Positions 56,686-64,000 of a stretch of 64,000 nucleotides of DNA are shown piece by piece. Source of the stretch: Pontibacter deserti (GTDB lineage Bacteria > Bacteroidota > Bacteroidia > Cytophagales > Hymenobacteraceae); the NCBI RefSeq assembly GCF_023630255.1, contig NZ_JALPRS010000001.1:1054001-1118000 (forward strand), given 5' to 3'. The position numbers and the translations under genes are program-made. Under the pieces are notes generated by a model that saw only the letters and a list, made by a program, of their open reading frames with translations, searched no databases and was not told the origin of the DNA. Every line of letters starts with the position of its first letter. The first letter of the stretch is position 1.

Positions 56686-57411
56686 TTAGTTCAGGTGGAA
56701 TTTCTGGGGCTTAATATTATTTAGTTTACGCGACGTTTGCAGGAGCGTACCTACTATAAGCGCAACTATAACGGCTAAGCCAATTACAAGGTAGGAGAGC
56801 ACCTTCAGCATTTTTACACTTCTGTCAGCCGACTGGTAAAGCTCCTGCCCAACATCGCCCTGCACGCGGATGAGTGCGTGCAGCGGCTCTAGTAAATTCT
56901 GAAATGCAGTGTAGCCGTTTGTTAAGTATAATTTCCTGGCAAGCCCTTTATTCCCATTTGTACTCAACTGCAATATACTGTTCTGTACCTGTACCAGCTT
57001 TGTGAATTGGGATTTATAGGCAGTCAAGTTTTTTTGCTCCTGATCAACAAGGTAAGTGGTTTCATACTTCTCCATCAGTGCTTCAATGGCCTTGGTATTG
57101 GCATTTATATGTTGATGTAAACTGTCCTGACTGTAGATATTATCAGCCAGAATATGTTCCTCCAGTAACATACGGTTCTGGTAGTACCGCTCCAGTATTT
57201 CCGAAATGTCAAGCGATGGTATCAACCTGTCCTGGTACACCGACTGAAATTTGCGGCCTACCTGCTCCATACTATAGCTCACAAACCAGTTCGCGAAAAC
57301 TATAATCACAAACATCGATAAAAAAGCAACCGCTACTTTATGGCGCTGCTTAAAACTGAAACTCCATCTCATGGTCTGGTTCTTGGTGCTCACTGTAACC
57401 AAGTTAATCAT
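56686..57411 (-). CDS. Four-helix-bundle sensor-like membrane protein (4HB_MCP type, no signalling domain)
   Basis: 241 residues: a membrane helix at about 27-45 (VAVAFLSMFVIIVFANWFV), an extracytoplasmic helical domain (about 50-205) typical of 4HB_MCP sensor domains, a second membrane helix at about 206-230 (VLSYLVIGLAVIVALIVGTLL), and a 10-residue tail. No HAMP, kinase or methyl-accepting domain follows, so it cannot signal by the classical route alone. It is divergent from the amidoligase cluster. The start could be an internal Met (MRWSF, residue 14). Confidence 0.75.
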   Translation of the reverse strand: MINLVTVSTKNQTMRWSFSFKQRHKVAVAFLSMFVIIVFANWFVSYSMEQVGRKFQSVYQDRLIPSLDISEILERYYQNRMLLEEHILADNIYSQDSLHQHINANTKAIEALMEKYETTYLVDQEQKNLTAYKSQFTKLVQVQNSILQLSTNGNKGLARKLYLTNGYTAFQNLLEPLHALIRVQGDVGQELYQSADRSVKMLKVLSYLVIGLAVIVALIVGTLLQTSRKLNNIKPQKFHLN

Positions 57412-57571
57412 TCTGAAGCGAATAAGTATACTATTATCACTATAAGTATAGATCGCATCTTTAAATTACAATACTTTGATCATACTCAATCTTGCTTTAT
57501 TCTAATAACTTATAGTTAGTACAGCGTATAAGGGTGCACACTGTTTCTTATAAAACACAAAGCAGAACATA

Positions 57572-58288
57572 GTGATCCCGATAAAGATACATACCCAACC
57601 CGACGATTCAACCTGTGGCCCTACCAGCCTGCATGCCGTCTATAAGTATTTTAAAGATCCTATTCCGCTTAGCGAGGTGATAAAGGAGGTGCCGTACCTG
57701 GATGAAGGAGGTACCCTGGAAGTTTTGCTAGCCTGCCATGCATTGCAACGTGGATATAAGGCAACAATATTTACTTATAACCTTAATGTTTTTGATCCAA
57801 CCTGGTTTGGGCTCTCAAATGATGAGCTTATTTCTAAACTGGAGGAACAACTGGAGATAAAAACAGGTAAAAAACTTAAAAGGGCTTCTAAAGCTTACAT
57901 TGAATTTCTGAAGCTTGGCGGAACACTCCGCTGCGAAGATCTTACTATATCTTTATTAAGAACCTTTTTTGATAATGGTATTCCGATGCTAACGGGTTTA
58001 AGTGCAACATACCTGTACCGGAGTGCCCGCGAATTTGCCGATGAAGCTGGCAATTCTGTTTATGATGATGTTCGTGGTTACCCGATGGGTCATTTCGTGG
58101 TGCTTTGTGGCTTTACCGATGATCTGCAACATGTAGTGGTAGCCGACCCTTACCCTGAGAACCCATACTTTAACAATAATTATTACGAAGTCGGACTTTC
58201 GCATTTGCTCAGTTCCATCATGCTGGGCATGTCAACCTTCGATGCAAACCTGCTGGCCATTGAGCCAAAAGAACCCTTAACTGAATAA
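57572..58288 (+). CDS. C39-like cysteine peptidase
   Basis: 238 residues. Papain-like C39 arrangement: Cys in DDSTCGPTSLHAV (residue 15), His in PMGHFVVLCGF (about 192) and Asp in VVADPYPE (about 208). A GTG start is used, giving MIPIKIHTQPDDS; no better ATG fits. No signal peptide, so it acts in the cytoplasm unless exported otherwise. It is the first of four tightly packed genes; the ATP-grasp gene starts 7 bp after its stop. A role in processing or hydrolysing the cluster product is inferred. Confidence 0.82.
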   Translation: MIPIKIHTQPDDSTCGPTSLHAVYKYFKDPIPLSEVIKEVPYLDEGGTLEVLLACHALQRGYKATIFTYNLNVFDPTWFGLSNDELISKLEEQLEIKTGKKLKRASKAYIEFLKLGGTLRCEDLTISLLRTFFDNGIPMLTGLSATYLYRSAREFADEAGNSVYDDVRGYPMGHFVVLCGFTDDLQHVVVADPYPENPYFNNNYYEVGLSHLLSSIMLGMSTFDANLLAIEPKEPLTE

Positions 58289-58295
58289 CCTCAAC

Positions 58296-59768
58296 ATGCG
58301 AAAAATAGTAGTTGTCGATTACCCAAAAGACTGGGAAACGAAGATAGAAGACGTAGAAGTTGTTGATGCCCAGACTTACCTGACAGATACTACTTATACA
58401 GATATAAAAAACGCCAGGATATTTAATCTATGCCGATCATATAAATACCAGAGTGCTGGCTACTATGTGTCGTTGCTGGCCGAGGCGCGTGGTCATAAAC
58501 CTATACCAAGCGTAACTACCATGCAGGACCTTAAAACGCCAACTATAGCGCGAGCCATCACCATGGAAATAAACGACCTGGTACAGAAAAGCCTCGGCAA
58601 ACTGAAGTCAAAAACATTTACGCTGAGTATATACTTCGGGCAGAACGTTGCTGAGAAGTATGAAAAGCTTTGCAAGCAACTGCATGATCTGTTTCAGGCT
58701 CCGCTTTTACGGGCTCAGTTTGTTTATAAGGATGAATGGGTACTGCAAAGTATATCGCCTATACCGGTAACTGAAGTGCCCGAAAACCATAAGCGATACA
58801 TGGTACGTTTTGCGAAAGCATACTTTGCCAGACATCGTTTTGCAGGCGCACGAATTGCCCGTAAAGTATACGACCTGGCTATACTTGTTGATCCCGAAGA
58901 AAAAGCTCCGCCATCTAATGAACGCGCCATTCAGAATTTCGTAGAAGCGGCAGAGCAACAAGGTTTTTACACCGAACTTATCACCAAAGACGATTACCGC
59001 CGACTGGCTGAGTTTGATGCCCTGTTCATCAGAGAAACTACTTCCGTAAATCACCACACGTATAAGTTTGCCCGTAAAGCGTTTGCTGACGGGCTGGTGG
59101 TAATAGACGATCCGGTTTCCATACTGAGGTGTACCAACAAAGTATACCTGGCTGAACTGCTTACCAAAGCGAAAGTACCTGTTCCGAAAACCATGATTAT
59201 CCATAAAGATAACCGGGAGCAGGTAGAGGCTGAGCTAGGTTTACCCTGTGTATTAAAGAAACCGGACAGTTCCTTCTCGCAAGGCGTGGTAAAGGCCAAC
59301 AACAAACAAAGCCTGGAAAAGAAACTGGATGAGATGTTGTCTGATTCAGAATTGATTATAGGCCAAGAATTTACACCAACAGATTTTGACTGGCGGATTG
59401 GGGTACTGGACAAACAGCCGCTTTATGCCTGCAAATATTTTATGGCAAAAGATCATTGGCAGATCTATAACTGGAATGGCAAAAAGAAACAGGACGAAGA
59501 AGGAGATGATGAAGTAGTGCCATTTGAGCAAGTACCATTTCATGTGCTACATACGGCACTAAAAGCTGCCAACCTGATAGGCGATGGCCTGTATGGGGTT
59601 GATATTAAAGAAATAGACGGAAAAGCTTACGTAATAGAAGTAAACGATAACCCAAGTATAGACTCGGGCTGTGAAGATAAAATACTGAAAAAAGAACTAT
59701 ATGCTGCTATCATCAAATCCATTAAACGACGTATTGACAACCATAAAAACTTCAGAACCGATGAGTAG
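58296..59768 (+). CDS. RimK-like ATP-grasp ligase with RLAN-type N-terminal domain
   Basis: 490 residues. The N-terminal region (about 1-200) fits the RimK-like ATP-grasp N-terminal (RLAN) type, starting IVVVDYPKDWE and containing NLCRSYKYQSAGYYVSLLAEARG. The ATP-grasp domain (about 205-485) has CVLKKPDSSFSQGVVK, ELIIGQEFTPTDFDWRIGVL and the metal-binding VIEVNDNPSIDSG. Such enzymes form amide bonds between a carboxylate and an amine, often with amino acids. It overlaps the GCS2 gene by 8 bp. Confidence 0.88.
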   Translation: MRKIVVVDYPKDWETKIEDVEVVDAQTYLTDTTYTDIKNARIFNLCRSYKYQSAGYYVSLLAEARGHKPIPSVTTMQDLKTPTIARAITMEINDLVQKSLGKLKSKTFTLSIYFGQNVAEKYEKLCKQLHDLFQAPLLRAQFVYKDEWVLQSISPIPVTEVPENHKRYMVRFAKAYFARHRFAGARIARKVYDLAILVDPEEKAPPSNERAIQNFVEAAEQQGFYTELITKDDYRRLAEFDALFIRETTSVNHHTYKFARKAFADGLVVIDDPVSILRCTNKVYLAELLTKAKVPVPKTMIIHKDNREQVEAELGLPCVLKKPDSSFSQGVVKANNKQSLEKKLDEMLSDSELIIGQEFTPTDFDWRIGVLDKQPLYACKYFMAKDHWQIYNWNGKKKQDEEGDDEVVPFEQVPFHVLHTALKAANLIGDGLYGVDIKEIDGKAYVIEVNDNPSIDSGCEDKILKKELYAAIIKSIKRRIDNHKNFRTDE

Positions 59769-61020
59769 CCAACCCAAACGCATCCTGCACCTCTTCGAAG
59801 GCTTTGGCGTGGAGCTGGAATATATGATCGTGAGCAGGAAAGACCTGCATGTACTGCCTATTACTGATAAACTGATTTATGATGAAGTAGGGCAATACAT
59901 TTCTGATGTGAAGTTTGGTGAAATAGCCTGGTCTAATGAACTGGTACTGCATGTAGTGGAACTGAAAACACAGGGGCCGGTAAAGTCGCTGGAAGGGTTA
60001 CATCTTAAGTTTCAGGAGCATGTGCAGAAGATAAACCAAATGCTGGAAAAGCACGATGCCATGCTGTTGCCAACAGGTGCACACCCTCTCATGAACCCGG
60101 ACACTGATACGCAACTATGGCCACACGAGCATAATGCAGTGTACGAAGCTTATAACCGTATCTTCGATTGCAAAGGCCACGGTTGGGCAAACCTGCAGAG
60201 TACACACCTGAACCTGCCTTTCGCTAACGATGAAGAGTTTGCCAGATTGCACGCTGCTATTCGTATGCTCTTGCCTATACTTCCGGCTTTAAGTGCATCA
60301 TCTCCTATACTTGATGGCAAGGTTACCGGCATGTTTGATTCACGTTTGGAAGTATACCGCCACAACCAAGGCAAAATTCCAAGCATTACAGGTAAAGTAA
60401 TACCGGAACCAGTATTCAGTAAAGCAGATTATGAAGAGCAGATCTTGAATAAAATGTATGCTGATGTGGCCCCGCATGACCCTGAGGGAACGCTGCAGGA
60501 AGAATTTCTAAATTCGCGTGGCGCTATTGCCCGCTTTGAGCGCAATACCATAGAGATCCGCTTATTGGATATACAGGAAAGCCCGGTTGCTGACCTGGCT
60601 ATAGTTCAGGCAACGGTAGCTGTTCTACAGGCATTGATAGGGGAGCGATGGGTGGCTTTACAGGAGCTTAAAACGTTTGACGAACACAGGCTTTCCAGAA
60701 TATTAGTACAGGTCATTTCTAATGGCCAGGAAACTATACTTACTGATCTGGAATTTCTGCGATGTTTTGGATTTGAGTGTACTGATAACTGTACAGCCGG
60801 AGAACTATGGCGACACCTGGTCAAAGAATGCATCGTGTTGGAAGAACAACCTGAAGTGCAACATGCGCTTAATGTGATACTTTCGCGTGGAAACTTGGCC
60901 AAACGAATTTTAGATGCTACTCAATTAAACCCTGACAATTCAACTATCGCAAAAGTATATACACAGTTGGCGAAATGCCTGCAGAAAGGTGGCGTGTACT
61001 TACCTGAAAAACCATGCTAA
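59761..61020 (+). CDS. GCS2-family carboxylate-amine ligase (glutamate-cysteine ligase-like)
   Basis: 419 residues. The glutamine-synthetase-like GCS2 fold is suggested by FGVELEYMIV (ATP/metal glutamates) near residue 16, ELVLHVVELKTQGP, QSTHLNLPF and NTIEIRLLDIQE. GCS2 enzymes make gamma-glutamyl or other aminoacyl amides. The ATG at 59761 overlaps the upstream stop by 8 bp and the next gene by 7 bp, so the three are translationally coupled. True glutathione synthesis is unlikely from this context, though it cannot be excluded. Confidence 0.87.
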   Translation: MSSQPKRILHLFEGFGVELEYMIVSRKDLHVLPITDKLIYDEVGQYISDVKFGEIAWSNELVLHVVELKTQGPVKSLEGLHLKFQEHVQKINQMLEKHDAMLLPTGAHPLMNPDTDTQLWPHEHNAVYEAYNRIFDCKGHGWANLQSTHLNLPFANDEEFARLHAAIRMLLPILPALSASSPILDGKVTGMFDSRLEVYRHNQGKIPSITGKVIPEPVFSKADYEEQILNKMYADVAPHDPEGTLQEEFLNSRGAIARFERNTIEIRLLDIQESPVADLAIVQATVAVLQALIGERWVALQELKTFDEHRLSRILVQVISNGQETILTDLEFLRCFGFECTDNCTAGELWRHLVKECIVLEEQPEVQHALNVILSRGNLAKRILDATQLNPDNSTIAKVYTQLAKCLQKGGVYLPEKPC

Positions 61021-61742
61021 AATTATTGCTGACCTGCGAACACGGAGGTAACCGGATACCGGAAGTTTATACTTCTTTTTTTGAGGGAAAAGAACAGTTG
61101 TTGGCGTCGCATAAGGGTATTGATATTGGTGCACTGGAATTATTCAGAACACTTGAGCCCTTAGCAGATAAATCTTTTTTTTCTGAAACATCCAGGTTAC
61201 TTGTAGAGCTTAACCGCTCCCTGAACCATGCAAAATTATTCTCTGATATAACCCGGGAACTGGATGATACCATAAAATCAGCTATCCTGAAAGAACATTA
61301 TTTCCCTTATCGTGAGGAAGTAGAGCACCTGATCCATGATTTTGTAATGGCTGGAAGGCAAGTACTGCATGTAGCAGTGCATACCTTTACTCCCGAACTG
61401 GACGGACAAGTTCGTGATGCCGATATTGGCTTGCTTTATGACCCTAAACGCAAGCTGGAGCAAACCTTTAGCCGCACCTGGAAACAGCAGCTTCAAAAGC
61501 AAAGCAGCGAATTACAGGTGCGGTTCAATTATCCATACTTAGGCATTGCGGATGGTTTCCCGACTTATCTGCGACGAAAGTTTACCGAAGAACAATACAT
61601 TGGAATTGAACTGGAAGTAAACCAGAAGTTTAAGTTAAATCAGCCTGAAGTATGGGAAGAAGTAAAGCAGGCTATTTATACTTCTCTGCAGGCTACTTTA
61701 AAACAGTTCAGACCAGAGCTTTCTGAAGAAGAGGAGATTTGA
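61014..61742 (+). CDS. N-formylglutamate amidohydrolase-like hydrolase
   Basis: 242 residues. FGase-family pattern: LLTCEHGGNRIPEVY at the N terminus (metal-binding Glu/His), a HKGIDIGALEL segment, LLVELNRSLNH and HVAVHTFTPELDG with the second His. It belongs to Zn-dependent amide hydrolases related to carboxypeptidases. In this cluster it probably trims or recycles an amide made by the two ligases rather than serving histidine catabolism, as no hut genes are present. Confidence 0.87.
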   Translation: MLKLLLTCEHGGNRIPEVYTSFFEGKEQLLASHKGIDIGALELFRTLEPLADKSFFSETSRLLVELNRSLNHAKLFSDITRELDDTIKSAILKEHYFPYREEVEHLIHDFVMAGRQVLHVAVHTFTPELDGQVRDADIGLLYDPKRKLEQTFSRTWKQQLQKQSSELQVRFNYPYLGIADGFPTYLRRKFTEEQYIGIELEVNQKFKLNQPEVWEEVKQAIYTSLQATLKQFRPELSEEEEI

Positions 61743-61948
61743 AGTATAAGTTGGTTCGCCTTACTACTGGTGAATTGATTAATATAAATTCATTAAGCAT
61801 TTAGTTCATCTGCCAATCGTCTCCTAAAGCATTCATTTACCGATTAATAACAACCAAATCAATATTTAAATAGTATTACGAACATTATAACATATATCTA
61901 TAGTTACAGATCCTTTACAGCATTATTTTCATCATTAATACTTAAACT

Positions 61949-62551
61949 ATGAACATTAAAAGTTTACTTCAATTAGTCCTGATATTTGTTGCCGGACAGC
62001 TATTCTTTGCTTGTAGCTCAGTTAAATATTATGAGTTTGCCGGAAACAAACAAGCTCCATATTATGAATCTAAGCAAAAGCAAGAACCTGCCACAAAACC
62101 AGTAGAAACTGAGAGCTTGGCTAAAATAGCCATAGAGGCAGCTGAGGATAAAGCTGTTGTAAAAGCTGATGCACAAAAATTATTAGCTTCTACAGAGTCA
62201 AAGGTTGTAGCTGCTCCAGCTAAATTAGCTCCGGTAACCAACGTAGCAGAAACTGCTGCAGCAAACAAAACTTTAGCTGAAGCTGAAGCGCTTGAACTGG
62301 TAAAAGAGCGCGTAGCCAGCATGACAAAAGCTGAGAAAAAAGAGCTTAAAAAGGAATTGAGAGAAGCAATGAAACAGAGCGGGTCCCGAGTTTCTATTGT
62401 AGAGGTTATTTTGGCTGTATTATTGCCTCCATTGGCGGTCTTCCTGCACGATGGTATAGGAACCTCGTTCTGGATAAGCATAATACTTACACTGCTATTC
62501 TGGATTCCGGGAGTGATTTACGCCTTGCTTGTAGTAACAGATACGATCTAA
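61949..62551 (+). CDS. Lipoprotein with C-terminal Pmp3/YqaE membrane domain
   Basis: 200 residues: a lipoprotein signal with lipobox FFAC (Cys22) followed by Ser-Ser; an Ala/Lys/Glu-rich helical middle (about 40-140); and a Pmp3/YqaE two-helix domain (about 148-200, VILAVLLPPLAVFLHDGIG and IILTLLFWIPGVIYALLVV). Lipid anchor and membrane pair on one chain suggest it spans or bridges membranes. Function unknown; Pmp3 proteins affect membrane potential and cation balance. Confidence 0.8.
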   Translation: MNIKSLLQLVLIFVAGQLFFACSSVKYYEFAGNKQAPYYESKQKQEPATKPVETESLAKIAIEAAEDKAVVKADAQKLLASTESKVVAAPAKLAPVTNVAETAAANKTLAEAEALELVKERVASMTKAEKKELKKELREAMKQSGSRVSIVEVILAVLLPPLAVFLHDGIGTSFWISIILTLLFWIPGVIYALLVVTDTI

Positions 62552-62572
62552 ATAGCAACTATAAAGTATAAG

Positions 62573-62599
62573 AAAGCACCTGCAAAGGTGCTTTTTTTG
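62573..62599 (+). terminator. Intrinsic terminator after the Pmp3 lipoprotein gene
   Basis: AAAGCACCT (62573-62581) pairs with AGGTGCTTT (62586-62594) around GCAA, followed by a run of T. Confidence 0.92.
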
Positions 62600-62702
62600 T
62601 ATCCGGCTAATTTTCAACCGTGCGTAAACCGGTGTGGCTTAGTCACGTTTTATACAATGTATCAGCAGTGTGTTTTATCTGAAGTATAGCAACACATAAA
62701 CC

Positions 62703-63656
62703 ATGGACTACAAGGACTATTATAAGATACTAGGCGTAACCAAATCAGCGTCTCAGGCTGAAATTAAAAAAGCTTACCGCGCGCTGGCCAAGAAATATCA
62801 CCCTGATAAAAATAAAGGTGACAAAGCTGCTGAAGATAAGTTTAAGGATATAAGCGAAGCTTATGAAGTGCTCGGTGATGAAGAAAAGCGCAAACAATAT
62901 GACCAGCTAGGTGCCAACTGGCGGCAGTATCAGAATGCAGGAGCCGGTGGATTTGGTGGCAGGGGAGGCCAGTACGAGTATTACGGAGGTGGACAGCCTG
63001 GTGGTTTCCGCGGTTTCGAAACTGATGCTGATATGTTTGGTGGCGGCTTCTCTGAATTTTTTCAGCAGTTTTTTGGGGGCGGTGGTGGCTTTAGCCAGCA
63101 AACAGGTGGCAGAGGCCGGACTCATGCAGCCAAAGGGCAGGACTATGAATCTGAGATGGAAATTTCGTTGCAGGAAGCCTATCATGGTGCCTCGCGTTTA
63201 ATAAACCTTCAAAATCAGCAGTTGCGCATTACTACCAAACCAGGAGTTGCAGACGGGCAGGTGCTTAGAATAAGAGGAAAGGGTGCACCAGGTCCGGGGG
63301 GCGGCACTGCTGGAGACCTGTATATTAAAGTGCTGATTAAGCCGGACCATAACTTCGAACGCAAAGGCAACGATCTGTACACTACTTTACCGGTAGACAT
63401 GTACACAGCTATACTTGGAGGGGATGCCCATGTGCGTACACTAACAGGACAGCTTAAGTTAAAAATACCAGCCGGAACACAGAGTGATAAAAGCCTGAGG
63501 TTAAAAGGAAAAGGCATGCCTGTTTATGGCAAACCTGACCAGCACGGCGACCTTTACGTAAAGATAACTGTAACGCTGCCAACGCACCTGAGCGAAGAAG
63601 AAAAAGAGCTGTTTCAGAAGCTGAGAGAAATACATCAAGCTAAGAAAGCAGCATGA
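62703..63656 (+). CDS. DnaJ/CbpA-type co-chaperone
   Basis: 317 residues: a J domain (1-70) with the HPD motif in YHPDKNKGD, a Gly/Phe-rich linker (about 75-145), and a C-terminal substrate-binding pair of domains (about 150-305). No Cys-rich zinc domain, so it is a type II DnaJ like CbpA. It stimulates Hsp70 ATPase. The next gene starts 22 bp downstream, which in CbpA operons is often a modulator. Confidence 0.93.
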   Translation: MDYKDYYKILGVTKSASQAEIKKAYRALAKKYHPDKNKGDKAAEDKFKDISEAYEVLGDEEKRKQYDQLGANWRQYQNAGAGGFGGRGGQYEYYGGGQPGGFRGFETDADMFGGGFSEFFQQFFGGGGGFSQQTGGRGRTHAAKGQDYESEMEISLQEAYHGASRLINLQNQQLRITTKPGVADGQVLRIRGKGAPGPGGGTAGDLYIKVLIKPDHNFERKGNDLYTTLPVDMYTAILGGDAHVRTLTGQLKLKIPAGTQSDKSLRLKGKGMPVYGKPDQHGDLYVKITVTLPTHLSEEEKELFQKLREIHQAKKAA

Positions 63657-63678
63657 TAACCAAAATATTAATGCAACT

Positions 63679-64000
63679 ATGTTAGCAACCTTAGACCAAT
63701 TACAGTACAACAGCCTGATCAGTAACTTTCTGGACAGCATGGCAGAGAGCCACCTTACTTTTTATGCCAGCGACCTGCTGGAAAAGCATGGCTGCCAGAG
63801 CCGCGAAGAATTAGACCAAGCCGTAAAACGTACCACTGAAGTTTGTAGTTGCATGCATCTTCCGTTACAGGAAAACATAAAAACAGTATACCGCGCGCAG
63901 AACGGGCAGGTAGTGCAAGACTGGCGTTTGTCTCCAATGGCCTACATGTTACTTGTAATCAATGCAGATTCTAAAAATCAACTGGTGGCCCAGTTACAGG
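63679..64000 (+). CDS. Unknown protein, 3' partial at window edge
   Basis: 107 codons are visible from ATG 63679 with no stop. The sequence is helical and has no motif I recognise. Its position after the DnaJ gene is reminiscent of CbpM-type modulators, but the sequence does not clearly match one. Confidence 0.6.
   Translation, partial: MLATLDQLQYNSLISNFLDSMAESHLTFYASDLLEKHGCQSREELDQAVKRTTEVCSCMHLPLQENIKTVYRAQNGQVVQDWRLSPMAYMLLVINADSKNQLVAQLQ

Noticed and set aside
61014-61742. Histidine-degradation N-formylglutamate deformylase
   Set aside because: No hut genes nearby and tight coupling to two ligases; a cluster-specific role is more likely.

Overview
The window looks like a chromosomal segment of a Bacteroidota bacterium, most likely order Cytophagales, family Hymenobacteraceae (Pontibacter-like). 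This rests on Bacteroidota-type promoters (TAnnTTTG about 7 bp before the start), two proteins with C-terminal type IX secretion (T9SS) sorting domains, a TonB-dependent receptor, a DUF2911 protein, an arginine pathway with an acylornithine carbamoyltransferase, and a fused HisB. The genus is inference. I see no phage, transposase, rRNA, tRNA or CRISPR array.

Layout. 1-7,590: an envelope cluster (large TPR protein cut by the window edge, outer-membrane barrel, HU-like/SPOR protein, ExbB, ExbD, TonB). 7,600-14,788: housekeeping genes (folC, trmB, mnmA, rpe) with a divergent TrpF-like protein, a lipoprotein and a T9SS subtilisin. 14,802-23,541: surface genes (TonB-dependent receptor, DUF2911 protein, a 1,633-residue HYR-repeat adhesin-like protein). 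23,655-41,587: histidine and tryptophan biosynthesis. The his genes are split into hisGDCB and hisHAF-IE, with a complete trp operon plus DAHP synthase and a secreted S9 peptidase between them. 41,655-47,659: a TetR/hydrolase pair, a phosphoesterase, a universal stress protein, a carbonic anhydrase, an aspartyl protease and a small membrane protein. 47,850-56,668: arginine biosynthesis (GNAT, argG, argC, argD, argF', argB, argE-like, argH). 56,686-61,742: a membrane sensor-like protein divergent from a tightly coupled four-gene cluster (C39-like peptidase, RimK-like ATP-grasp, GCS2-type ligase, N-formylglutamate amidohydrolase-like). 61,949-64,000: a Pmp3-type lipoprotein, a DnaJ-family co-chaperone and a truncated unknown gene.

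Regulation is unusually readable. The trp operon and both his operons are preceded by short unannotated leader ORFs loaded with the matching codons (Trp-Trp-Trp; five His in six codons; five His in seven codons). For trp and hisH the leader overlaps a 9-bp antiterminator arm that competes with a strong intrinsic terminator, the classical attenuation layout. An Arg-rich leader ORF before the arg operon may be a fourth case, with weaker support. Several promoters sit only 4-9 bp from the start codon, suggesting leaderless or nearly leaderless transcripts.

The whole window is peppered with short sites built on AGTATA/ACTATA (half sites of AAGTATACTT and AACTATAGTT) in all reading frames and in spacers, roughly ten times more often than chance in the stretch I counted. 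The best candidate for an uncharacterised system is the 57,572-61,742 amidoligase/hydrolase cluster, which looks like a pathway for a small peptide or amide of unknown structure.
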